From assembly GCF_024509035.1 (NCBI RefSeq), contig NZ_JANINT010000146.1, forward strand, positions 1-33,610: a stretch of 33,610 nt of DNA, in the 5' to 3' direction. The notes beneath the pieces are model-generated. The model worked only from the letters and a program-made list of their open reading frames with translations, had not been told where the DNA came from and made no database searches. How positions within the stretch are numbered: position 1 is the first letter of the stretch; each line of letters begins with the position of its first letter. Of the stretch, positions 7,811-15,435 are shown piece after piece. The position numbers and the translations under genes were made by a program. This stretch comes from Nocardioides sp. (GTDB lineage: Bacteria; Actinomycetota; Actinomycetes; Propionibacteriales; Nocardioidaceae).

Positions 7811-8887
7811 TCATTGCCGTGACCAGGTCCTCGCGACCCGCTCGGCGAGGTCCGCAAGCGCACCGGCGGGGTCGCCGAACGCGCGCTCCTCCCCCACCAG
7901 CTCCACCAGCGAGTACGCCGACTCGATGCCCAGCGCCCGCATCTCCCGCGCCCCCACCAGCACCTGCCCGGCCAGCGCGATGCACGGGCGCACCGCCTCG
8001 GCCGCGATCTCGGCCACGCCGTAGGGCACCTTGCCTGACCGGCTGGAGAAGTCGAACGCGCCCTCCCCGGTGATCACGAGGTCGGCCTCCCGGCAGCGCT
8101 CCGGCAGCCGCACGGCGTCCGCGACCATCCCGATGCCGGGCGCGCGCGTCGCGCCCAGGAGCAGCAGCGCGAAGCCGAGCCCGCCCGCCGCGCCGGCACC
8201 CTTTTCCAGCGACAGGCGCCGGTCGGTCGCCACGGCCAGCTCCTCCAGCCACCCGTCGAGCACCGGCAGCCGGTCCTCCGGGACGCCCTTCTGCGGCCCG
8301 TAGACCTTGGTCGCGCCGAACAGGCCCGTGAGCGGGTTGTCGACGTCGGTGGCAGCCACCACCGGCAACGGGTAGCGGGGCACCTCGACGCGCGTGATCC
8401 CGGCCAGCCCGGCCGCGCCGGCATCCAGCGGCCGGTCGGCGGTCGCGCCGAGGGCGGCGAGCAGCCCGGCTCCGCCGTCGTTGGTCCCGCTGCCACCCAG
8501 ACCCACCACGACCCGCTCCGCGCCCGCCTCGACCGCGGCCAGCAACAGCTCACCGACGCCGTACGTCGTGGCCTCCTCGGCCCGCCCGCCGGCGCTCAGG
8601 TGCAGGCCGCACGCCTGGGCGGCCTCGACGTACGCCGTGCCGTCCGGGACCAGCAGCACGGTGGCCGGCGTCGGCACGCCGTGGGGGCCCCTGACCGTGA
8701 CCGCGAGCAGGTCACCGCCGAGGGCCGCGTGCAGCACGCCCACGAAGCCGGGGCCGCCGTCGGCCATCGGAGCCAGGTCGAGCTCGTCCCCCGGCGCGCG
8801 GCGGCGCCACCCGGAGGCGATCGCCTCGGCCGCCTCGACCGCGGTCAGCGTGCCGGCGAACTTGTCGGGGGCCACGAGGATGCGCAC
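7811..8887 (-). CDS. Glycerate kinase (family I)
   Basis: A 358-residue enzyme predicted to phosphorylate D-glycerate. The start VRILVAPDKFAGT and the glycine-rich block GLGGSGTNDGGAGLLAALG are family hallmarks, as is the later TGEGAFDFSSRSGKVPYGVA segment. Two motifs deviate from the usual pattern: ADGGPG where ADGGEG is common, and Ser-Ser where Gln-Thr is common. Substrate preference may therefore differ. The GTG start at 8887 lies only 19 bases from the divergent GNAT start. The upstream in-frame reading is antisense to GNAT and should be discarded. Confidence 0.87.
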   Translation of the reverse strand: MRILVAPDKFAGTLTAVEAAEAIASGWRRRAPGDELDLAPMADGGPGFVGVLHAALGGDLLAVTVRGPHGVPTPATVLLVPDGTAYVEAAQACGLHLSAGGRAEEATTYGVGELLLAAVEAGAERVVVGLGGSGTNDGGAGLLAALGATADRPLDAGAAGLAGITRVEVPRYPLPVVAATDVDNPLTGLFGATKVYGPQKGVPEDRLPVLDGWLEELAVATDRRLSLEKGAGAAGGLGFALLLLGATRAPGIGMVADAVRLPERCREADLVITGEGAFDFSSRSGKVPYGVAEIAAEAVRPCIALAGQVLVGAREMRALGIESAYSLVELVGEERAFGDPAGALADLAERVARTWSRQ

Positions 8888-8893
8888 GAGGCC

Positions 8894-8900
8894 TAGTCTC
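8894..8900. promoter_or_regulatory. Shared divergent -10 region between glycerate kinase and GNAT genes
   Basis: On the plus strand TAGTCT (8894-8899) is followed by seven bases and the GNAT GTG at 8907. On the minus strand the weaker GAGACT (complement of 8895-8900) is followed by seven bases and the glycerate kinase GTG at 8887. The two boxes use almost the same base pairs. Confidence 0.45.
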
Positions 8901-8906
8901 TCCCAC

Positions 8907-9779
8907 GTGCAGATCCGCCCGATGACCCAGGAGGACGTGCCGGAGGCCGAGCGGGTCAGCGACGAGGGCTTCTTCGAGCTCGACAGCCGGATGCGGCGAG
9001 CGACGGCGCCCGAGCCCACCCGCCGCACCGCGATCCACCGGGACTCGTGGATCCGGCGCACCCGCCACCTCGTGCGCACGGACCCGGGCGGCTGCTGGGT
9101 GGCCGAGGACGAGTCCGGTCTCGTCGGCATCGCCACGTCGTTCCGGCGCGAGGTGCTGTGGTGCCTGGCGACGTACGCCGTGCTGCCCGGCCGACAGGGT
9201 CAGGGCATCGGCAAGCCGCTGCTGGCCGCGGCCCTGCAGCACGGCCGGGCGTGCACGCGGCGGATGCTCTCGGCGTCGTCGGACACCACGGCGGTGCGCG
9301 TCTACCACCAGGCGGGGTTCGAGCTGCACCCGCAGATGTACCTCACCGGGCGGGTCGACCGCTCGGTGCTGCCGGTCGTCGAGAAGGTGCGCGAGGGCAG
9401 CGCGGCCGACGTCGAGCTGATGGACTCCCTCGACCGGGCGGCCCGCGGCGCGGGGCACGGCGTGGACCACGAGGCGATGCTCGCGACCTGGCGGCTGCTG
9501 GTGTCGGACACGACCACCGGGTCCGGCTACGCCTACCTCGACGAGCGCGGCCGGCTCGCGCTGCTGGCCGCGTCCAACCGGCGCACGGCCACCCGGTTGC
9601 TGTGGGCGGTGCTCGCCGAGGGCCCGGAGACGGCGACGGTCCCGCACCTGACGGGGGCCAACCAGTGGGCGCTCGACGTCGGCTTCGCCGCCCGCCTCGA
9701 GCTGCACACCGAGGGATATCTCGCGCTGCACGGGATGAAGCCGCCCTCGCCGTACGTTCACAACGGTGCACTGCTGTGA
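8907..9779 (+). CDS. GNAT-family N-acetyltransferase with C-terminal extension
   Basis: A 290-residue protein. The N-terminal 150 residues form a GNAT domain, with the acetyl-CoA binding motif RQGQGIGKPLL and the YHQAGFEL strand late in the domain. Residues from about 160 onward form a second alpha/beta region, which may be a degenerate second GNAT repeat, as in two-domain acetyltransferases. The substrate is unknown. The GTG start is fixed by the -10 box seven bases upstream; the next Met is five codons in. It is 48 bases upstream of nadA, which has its own promoter box. Confidence 0.85.
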   Translation: MQIRPMTQEDVPEAERVSDEGFFELDSRMRRATAPEPTRRTAIHRDSWIRRTRHLVRTDPGGCWVAEDESGLVGIATSFRREVLWCLATYAVLPGRQGQGIGKPLLAAALQHGRACTRRMLSASSDTTAVRVYHQAGFELHPQMYLTGRVDRSVLPVVEKVREGSAADVELMDSLDRAARGAGHGVDHEAMLATWRLLVSDTTTGSGYAYLDERGRLALLAASNRRTATRLLWAVLAEGPETATVPHLTGANQWALDVGFAARLELHTEGYLALHGMKPPSPYVHNGALL

Positions 9780-9814
9780 CAGGACCACCGGGTCGCGAGA
9801 CCAGAGCCGACAAA

Positions 9815-9820
9815 TAGGAT
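9815..9820 (+). promoter_or_regulatory. Candidate leaderless promoter (-10 TAGGAT) of nadA
   Basis: TAGGAT is followed by seven bases and the ATG at 9828. A longer in-frame ATG at 9819 overlaps the box itself, so the 9828 start is preferred. Confidence 0.5.
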
Positions 9821-9827
9821 GGGCGCC

Positions 9828-11000
9828 ATGACGACCGTGGACCTCCCGCTGCTGCCCCTGGGCCGCGGCACCGACCTCACCAGCGAGCGTGGCGTGGAGT
9901 GCCCCGGCGACCTGCCACCGGCCTCCGACCCCGCCCTGGTCGAGCGCGCCCGCGCGGCCAAGGAGGCGCTCGGCGACCGCGTCTTCGTGCTCGGCCACCA
10001 CTACCAGCGCGACGAGGTCATCCAGTTCGCCGACGTGACCGGCGACTCCTTCAAGCTCGCCCGCGACGCGGCCGCCCGGCCCGACGCCGAGTTCATCGTG
10101 TTCTGCGGTGTGCACTTCATGGCCGAGTCGGCCGACATCCTGACCGGCCCCGGCCAGCAGGTGATCCTGCCCGACCTCGCGGCAGGCTGCTCGATGGCGG
10201 ACATGGCGCGGCTCACGCAGGTCGAGCTGGCCTGGGAGGCCCTCGAGGCCGCCGGCATCGCCGGCGCGGTCGTGCCGGTGACCTACATGAACTCCTCGGC
10301 GGACATCAAGGCGTTCTGCGGTCGCAACGGTGGCCTCGTGTGCACCTCCAGCAACGCCGAGGTGGCGCTGGAGTGGGCCTTCGAGCAGCGCCCCGACGCC
10401 AAGATCCTCTTCCTGCCCGACCAGCACCTCGGGCGCAACACCGCGGTGCAGAAGATGGGCCTCACCGTCGACGACTGCGTCGTGTGGGACCCCCACCGTC
10501 CCGGCGGCGGCCTCACGCCCGAGCAGCTGCGCGACGCGCGAATGATCCTGTGGAAGGGCCACTGCTCGGTGCACGGCCGGTTCTCCCCCGAGGTCGTCGA
10601 CGAGCTGCGCGCGACGATCCCCGACGTGCAGATCCTGGTGCACCCCGAGTGCCGCCACGAGGTGGTGCTCAAGGCCGACCTCGTCGGGTCGACGGAGTTC
10701 ATCATCAAGACGATCGAGGCCGCCCCGGCGGGCTCGAGCTGGGCGATCGGCACCGAGCTCAACCTGGTCAAGCGCCTCGCCGCCGCCCACCCGGACAAGA
10801 ACATCTCGTTCCTCGACAAGACCGTCTGCTACTGCTCGACGATGAACCGCATCGACCTCCCCCACCTCGTGTGGGCGTTGGAGTCGCTGGTCGCCGGCAC
10901 GGTCGTCAACCGCATCGAGGTCGACCCCGAGACCGAGAAGTGGGCGCTGGTCGCGCTGGAGCGGATGCTGTCCCTGCCGGGCAAGACCCACAAGGACTGA
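9828..11000 (+). CDS. nadA: Quinolinate synthase A
   Basis: The 390-residue [4Fe-4S] enzyme condenses iminoaspartate with dihydroxyacetone phosphate to quinolinate in de novo NAD synthesis. Conserved blocks include LGHHYQRDEV near residue 55, FCGVHFMAESADIL (Cys93), GCSMADM, GHCSVHGRF (Cys246), HPECRHEVV and CYCSTMN (Cys334/336). Cys93, Cys246 and one of Cys334/336 are the probable cluster ligands. The protein is longer than E. coli-type NadA and fits the long actinobacterial form. No nadB or nadC lies in the window; the next gene is on the opposite strand. Confidence 0.95.
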   Translation: MTTVDLPLLPLGRGTDLTSERGVECPGDLPPASDPALVERARAAKEALGDRVFVLGHHYQRDEVIQFADVTGDSFKLARDAAARPDAEFIVFCGVHFMAESADILTGPGQQVILPDLAAGCSMADMARLTQVELAWEALEAAGIAGAVVPVTYMNSSADIKAFCGRNGGLVCTSSNAEVALEWAFEQRPDAKILFLPDQHLGRNTAVQKMGLTVDDCVVWDPHRPGGGLTPEQLRDARMILWKGHCSVHGRFSPEVVDELRATIPDVQILVHPECRHEVVLKADLVGSTEFIIKTIEAAPAGSSWAIGTELNLVKRLAAAHPDKNISFLDKTVCYCSTMNRIDLPHLVWALESLVAGTVVNRIEVDPETEKWALVALERMLSLPGKTHKD

Positions 11001-11016
11001 GCGGCGGCCCCGCCGC
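11001..11016 (+). terminator. Weak hairpin after nadA
   Basis: A 6-bp GCGGCG/CGCCGC stem with loop GCCC directly follows the nadA stop. There is no T-tract, so function as a terminator is only possible. Confidence 0.25.
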
Positions 11017-11039
11017 CCAGCCTCAGCCTGGATCCACGC

Positions 11040-12206
11040 TCAGTCGGGCAGCTCGAACCAGGCGCACGTGCCGCCGTACGCCGCGTCGGTGAGTCCGATG
11101 CGGCCGCCGTGCGCCTCGACGATCCGACGGCAGGTCGACAGGCCGATGCCCGAGCCCTCCACGCTCTCGTCGATGCGCGCCAAGGGCGCGAAGACCCGGT
11201 CGCGCTGGTCGGCCGGGATGCCGGGACCGCGGTCGCACACCTCGACCCGCCACCCGTCGCGCACGCGCACGGCGTCGACCTCGACGTGCGCGGGCTCGCG
11301 CGGGCGGGTGAACTTCAAGGCGTTGGCCACCAGGTTCTGCAGCACGGCCCGCAGCTGCACCGGGTCACCCATCACCGTGGGCAGGTCGCCCGCGAGGAGG
11401 GTGGACCCCACGAGCGCGGTGGTCAGGTCGGCCCGGACGTCGTCCAGCACCGCATGGAGGTCGACCGGGACTCGCTGGAGCTCGGCGCCGACCCGGGCGT
11501 AGGCCAACAGCTCGTCGATCAGGCTCTGCATCCGCTGAGCGCCGCCCTGCGCGCGCTGGAGGAGGAAGGTCGCGGAGCCACCGTCCGCGTCCGCGCGGCC
11601 GTCGAGCTCCTCGCGCAGGAGCTGGAGCGAGAGGGAGACGGCCGCGAGCGGGTTGCGCAGGTCGTGGCTGACCTGTCCGGCGAACGCGGCGAGCTGCTCG
11701 TTGGAGCGCTTGAGCTCGCGGGTGCGCAGCTCGAGCTCGAGCAGGTCGACGACCCGGTCGGCGAGGCCGACGAGCGCGTGCTCCTGCTCCTCGCTGAGCT
11801 CGCGCGGCACGGTGTCGAACACGCACAACGTGCCGATCACCACGTCCTCGGGCGTCACGAGCTGGTGCGTCGCGTAGAACCGCACGTTCCCGAGGACACC
11901 GGTGACGAACGGATTGTCGCGGAACCGGTCGTCCTGGCTGGCGTCCGCCACGACCACCGGCTCGCCGTCATGCAGCACGAGGCTGCACATCGAGTCCTCG
12001 CGCGCGCAGATCGAGGCCTCGAAGCCATAGGCGGCGATCTGGTGCTGCGCGGTGTCGGTGATCAGGTTGATCGTGGCCATCGGCACCCGCGCCACCTGTG
12101 CGGCGATCTCGACCAACGCCAGCAGGTCGGGCCGCGGCGGCTCCGTGAGGACGCGGTACTTGCCGATCTCGGCGACGCGCGGGGCGTCGAGCTCGGTCGT
12201 CGTCAC
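11040..12206 (-). CDS. GAF-domain sensor histidine kinase
   Basis: A 388-residue cytosolic kinase with no membrane helices. A GAF domain (about 25-160) is followed by a linker helix and a HisKA domain with the phospho-acceptor His181 in GQVSHDLRNPL. The HATPase domain carries NLVANALKF (N box), DRGPGIP (G1) and GSGIGLS (G2). The GTG start has a run of G residues about nine bases upstream. No response regulator lies beside it, so it is an orphan kinase here. It is co-directional with and 87 bases downstream of pspAB, which suggests a link to envelope stress, but a separate promoter (TAGATT on the minus strand at 12253-12258) is possible. The GAF ligand is unknown. Confidence 0.9.
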   Translation of the reverse strand: MTTTELDAPRVAEIGKYRVLTEPPRPDLLALVEIAAQVARVPMATINLITDTAQHQIAAYGFEASICAREDSMCSLVLHDGEPVVVADASQDDRFRDNPFVTGVLGNVRFYATHQLVTPEDVVIGTLCVFDTVPRELSEEQEHALVGLADRVVDLLELELRTRELKRSNEQLAAFAGQVSHDLRNPLAAVSLSLQLLREELDGRADADGGSATFLLQRAQGGAQRMQSLIDELLAYARVGAELQRVPVDLHAVLDDVRADLTTALVGSTLLAGDLPTVMGDPVQLRAVLQNLVANALKFTRPREPAHVEVDAVRVRDGWRVEVCDRGPGIPADQRDRVFAPLARIDESVEGSGIGLSTCRRIVEAHGGRIGLTDAAYGGTCAWFELPD

Positions 12207-12293
12207 GTGTCACAGCCCCCCAGCTTGGGTCGATCCGGTCCCCGAGGCCGCAAATCTAGTACGCCGGACGCGTCCGGCCGAGCACCCGAGACG

Positions 12294-12872
12294 TCACAGC
12301 CCGGGCGCGCCCCAGACGGCCAGCCAACGGCCGAGGTCCTGCTCCATCGGCAGCTCCGCAGCCAGGGTGTCGCGGATCTGGATCTCGAGCAGGTTGTCGC
12401 GCTCACGGCCCGAGCCGGGCTGGGGCGCGAACGCGTAGAACGTGCCCTGCTTGTAGAGGTAGACCAGGCCGACCCGGCGGCCGGACACGTCGGCGAACGG
12501 CACCAGCGAGCACAGCAGCCCGGTGCCGAACCCCTGGGCCTCGAGCGCCGTGTTGACCGCGTGCAGGTCGGTGCACAGGCCGGCGGTGTCGGAGGGGTCG
12601 CGGTGGGCGACCAGCCAGGTGAAGCCGTACTCGTCGCGCGAGACCTGCACGTCCGGAGCATCGGGGTCCGCGTCGAGCAGGGCCACCACGTCGTCCTGCG
12701 TCTGCTGGAAGGCGGCACCCGCGGCCGCCCGGTAGCAGACCGACCCCTCGCCGGTGGGAGTGAGACCGATGGCGGTCTGCAGCGTGATCGCGGCGCTCGG
12801 CACCAGGAACAACGAGTCGAGGTTCGCGGCCTTGGGCCGGCTGCGGCCGGCGATGACGTCCCAGAATCCCAT
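12294..12872 (-). CDS. pspAB: PspA-associated protein PspAB
   Basis: A 192-residue soluble protein starting MGFWDVIAGRSRPK, which I recognise as the actinobacterial PspAB family by its start, length and neighbours. It has no signal peptide or membrane helix. It begins 14 bases after htpX ends and lies two genes downstream of pspA, the usual setting for this family. Its biochemical role is not established. A role in phage-shock/envelope-stress response is inferred from genomic association. Confidence 0.82.
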   Translation of the reverse strand: MGFWDVIAGRSRPKAANLDSLFLVPSAAITLQTAIGLTPTGEGSVCYRAAAGAAFQQTQDDVVALLDADPDAPDVQVSRDEYGFTWLVAHRDPSDTAGLCTDLHAVNTALEAQGFGTGLLCSLVPFADVSGRRVGLVYLYKQGTFYAFAPQPGSGRERDNLLEIQIRDTLAAELPMEQDLGRWLAVWGAPGL

Positions 12873-12886
12873 GCAGCCAGTGTCGG

Positions 12887-13816
12887 CTACGCCGCCGGCC
12901 GGCCGAGCTCGGCCTGGATCTTCGCGAGCTGCTCGAGGCGCTGCTCGAGCGTCGGGTGGGTCGAGGTGAGGGTCCGCAGCGAGACGCCCTGCACCGCGGG
13001 GGCGATGAAGAACGCGTTCATCGCGCTGGCCTGGCGCAGGTCGCGCTGAGGGATCTGGTTGATCTCACCGGTGATCTTCTGCAGCGCCGAGGCGAGCGCC
13101 TGCGGCTTCATCGTGAGATAGGCGCCAGCGCGGTCGGCCGAGAGCTCGCGGTAGCGCGAGAGCAGCTTGAGCAGCAGGAAGCTGATCGCGTAGGTCACCA
13201 GGCTCACCAGCAGCACGACCAGCCAGATCGGCAGACCGCCGTTGTTGTTGTCGCGACGCCCGCCGCCGAAGAAGGCGCCGTACTGCGATCCCCGGGTGAG
13301 CATCCCCGCGACGATGCCGGCGCTCGAGGCGGCGGTCATGACCAGCACGTCGCGGTGCGCGACGTGGGAGAGCTCGTGGGCGAGCACGCCCTCGAGCTCC
13401 TCGGCGGTGAGGCGGCGCAGGATGCCGGTGGTGACGACGACGACCGACCGCTGGGGTGAGCGGCCGGTGGCGAACGCGTTGGGCAGGTCGGTGTCGGCCA
13501 CGCCGATGCGAGGCTTGGGCATGTCGGCGAGCGCGCAGAGCCGCTCGATCATGTCGTGCAGTTCCGGGGCCTGCTCCCGGCTGACCTCACGGGCCCGCAT
13601 CGCCTTCATCGCGACCGTGTCGGACTTGTACCACTGGAACCAGACGATCCCGAGGCCCACGACTCCGATCAGGACGCCCGCGCCCGCTCCGAAGGAGCTC
13701 GCGAAGATCGTGCCGACGATCGCGATCAGCCCGACGAACAGGGCGCCGAGCAGGAACATCACCAGCGTCATCCGGGCCGTCAGCCCGGCGTCGCCGACGA
13801 AACGCGTGCGTGCCAT
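12887..13816 (-). CDS. htpX: Zinc metalloprotease HtpX (M48B)
   Basis: A 309-residue membrane protease that degrades misfolded membrane proteins. Two N-terminal hydrophobic helices (about 15-60) precede the zinc motif HELSH (His147, Glu148, His151). Two further membrane segments lie around 160-175 and 196-218. The third zinc ligand is Glu223 in ELSADRAGA. A glycine/asparagine-rich loop lies at about 184-195. The ATG at 13816 follows AGGGAG; an upstream TTG eight codons earlier is less likely. It is in the same direction as pspA, 57 bases after it, and probably in the same transcript. Confidence 0.95.
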   Translation of the reverse strand: MARTRFVGDAGLTARMTLVMFLLGALFVGLIAIVGTIFASSFGAGAGVLIGVVGLGIVWFQWYKSDTVAMKAMRAREVSREQAPELHDMIERLCALADMPKPRIGVADTDLPNAFATGRSPQRSVVVVTTGILRRLTAEELEGVLAHELSHVAHRDVLVMTAASSAGIVAGMLTRGSQYGAFFGGGRRDNNNGGLPIWLVVLLVSLVTYAISFLLLKLLSRYRELSADRAGAYLTMKPQALASALQKITGEINQIPQRDLRQASAMNAFFIAPAVQGVSLRTLTSTHPTLEQRLEQLAKIQAELGRPAA

Positions 13817-13873
13817 GTGTCCATTCTCCCTGGTGACCAATGGGATGGTCTCACCCAGGACAACGGCGAGGGG

Positions 13874-14659
13874 TCAGGCCTGGTTCCCCTCGGTGCCTTC
13901 CTTCTCAGCCTCGGCCTGGAGGATCGCGCCACCGGTCTCGGCGCCCTCGATCGCCTGCGGGCTGCTGCCGGCCTTGAGCGCGGCGAGCTCGGCCTCGACG
14001 TCGGCCTGCGAGCTCATCGCGTCGAGCTCGCGGGCGATGTCGTCACCGGAGCTGACGGCGCTGACGTCGTCGAGCGCACCCGAGGCGATCAGCTCGTCGA
14101 TCGCACCGGCGCGAGCCTGCATCTGCGCGGTCTTGTCCTCGGCGCGCTGGATCGCCGCGCCCACGTCGCCCATCTCGTCGCCGATGCCGGACATCGCCTC
14201 GTTGATGCGCGTCTGGGCCTCGGCTGCCGTGTAGGTCGCCTTGATGGTCTCCTTGCGGGTGCGGAACGCCTCGACCTTGGCCTGCAGCCGCTGCTGGGCC
14301 AAGGTGAGCTTCTCCTCCTCACCCTGGAGCTGGGCGTGCTGGGTCTTGAGGTCGTTGATCTGGGTGGTCAGCCCGGACTTGCGGGTCAGCGCCTCACGCG
14401 CCAGGTCCTCGCGGTCCATCGTGATGGCCTTCTGGGCCTGGTCCTGGAGCTTGGCCGACTGCTGCTCGAGCTGGTTGATCTGCAGCTCGACCCGCTTGCG
14501 GCTGGTCGCGACGTCCGCGACGCCGCGGCGCACCTTCGAGAGCAGCTCGAGCTGGCGCTGGTAGCTGTAGTCGAGGGTCTCCCGCGGGTCCTCGGCGCGG
14601 TCGAGGGCCTTGTTGGCCTTCGAGCGGAAGATCAGGCTGATGCGCTGCCACATACCCAT
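13874..14659 (-). CDS. pspA: Phage shock protein A (PspA/IM30 family)
   Basis: A 261-residue peripheral membrane coiled-coil protein that stabilises stressed membranes (ESCRT-III-like fold). The N-terminus MGMWQRISLIFRSKANKALD is amphipathic. Long heptad-rich helices with many Gln, Glu and Arg follow up to about residue 200, with an acidic/alanine-rich tail. The ATG at 14659 follows GGAGAGG; earlier in-frame Met codons would place that sequence inside the coding region. It heads the pspA-htpX-pspAB block. I find no gene for PspAA, often the neighbour of actinobacterial pspA, and none for PspC. Confidence 0.93.
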   Translation of the reverse strand: MGMWQRISLIFRSKANKALDRAEDPRETLDYSYQRQLELLSKVRRGVADVATSRKRVELQINQLEQQSAKLQDQAQKAITMDREDLAREALTRKSGLTTQINDLKTQHAQLQGEEEKLTLAQQRLQAKVEAFRTRKETIKATYTAAEAQTRINEAMSGIGDEMGDVGAAIQRAEDKTAQMQARAGAIDELIASGALDDVSAVSSGDDIARELDAMSSQADVEAELAALKAGSSPQAIEGAETGGAILQAEAEKEGTEGNQA

Positions 14660-14704
14660 GAGGACGGATCCCTCTCCAGTCATGCTGAGTCTTGGGGTCA
14701 TTCG

Positions 14705-14718
14705 CCGGCGTACGCCGG
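14705..14718. promoter_or_regulatory. 14-bp perfect palindrome between pspA and the DUF3043 gene
   Basis: CCGGCGTACGCCGG is a perfect palindrome 46 bases upstream of the pspA ATG. It is just downstream of a candidate pspA -10 box (minus strand TAGGCT at 14729-14734), so a bound protein could block transcription. The divergent gene has its own box TAGTCT at 14767-14772. The binding protein is unknown. Confidence 0.35.
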
Positions 14719-14820
14719 TCGAGGCCCCAGCCTAGGCTCAAACGCAAGCACGTGCGACGGCGCCGGTAGTCTGGTGCTCGATCAGCACCCGCCCTGTCCG
14801 ACCCCGTGTAAGGCCCTCCG

Positions 14821-15405
14821 TTGTTCCGTCGCAACAAGACCGAGACCACCGCTCCCACGCCCACCGTCACCAAGGTGGGCGGCAAGGGCCGTCCGACGCC
14901 CACCCGGCGGGAGGCGGAGGCGGCCGCCAAGGCGCGCGCGAAGGTCCCGCGCACCCGCAAGGAGCAGATGGCCGCCCAGCGTGCGGCCCGTTCCCAGTCC
15001 AGCCAGAGCATCCGTCAGGCGATGAAGTCGGGCGACGAGCGCTACTACCCGGCCCGCGACCGGGGGCCGGAGCGGCGGTTCATCCGCGACTTCGTCGACA
15101 GCAGGTTCTCGCTCATCGAGCTGGTCATCCCGCTGATGCTGGTCACGATGGTGCTGTCCTACTCCGGCAGCCGCCAGCTGGCCAACATCGGCAGCACCGT
15201 GCTCCTGGTGACCGTCGTGATGGTGCTCGCCGACATGCTGGTGCTGCGCTTCCGGCTGCGCCGCGAGATGTCCCGACGCTTCCCGAACAGCCCCACGAAG
15301 GGCCTGACCTACTACGCCGTCACCCGGGCGCTGCAGATGAAGTTCATGCGGCTGCCCAAGGCGAAGGTGAAGATCGGCCAGACCCTCCCCGAGGACTACC
15401 GCTAG
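14821..15405 (+). CDS. DUF3043 domain membrane protein
   Basis: A 194-residue actinobacterial protein of unknown function. The first 90 residues are basic and rich in Thr, Ala, Arg and Lys, and they include the RTRKEQMAAQRAARSQ helix. Two closely spaced membrane helices (about 97-113 and 120-142) are followed by a cytoplasmic basic tail ending in TLPEDYR. The TTG start is supported by AAGG seven bases upstream and by MFRR, the usual family N-terminus. It is divergent from pspA. Both ends should face the cytoplasm if the two helices form a hairpin. Confidence 0.85.
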   Translation: MFRRNKTETTAPTPTVTKVGGKGRPTPTRREAEAAAKARAKVPRTRKEQMAAQRAARSQSSQSIRQAMKSGDERYYPARDRGPERRFIRDFVDSRFSLIELVIPLMLVTMVLSYSGSRQLANIGSTVLLVTVVMVLADMLVLRFRLRREMSRRFPNSPTKGLTYYAVTRALQMKFMRLPKAKVKIGQTLPEDYR

Positions 15406-15435
15406 ACCTCGGGGAACGTCCCGCCCGCGCCTGGC

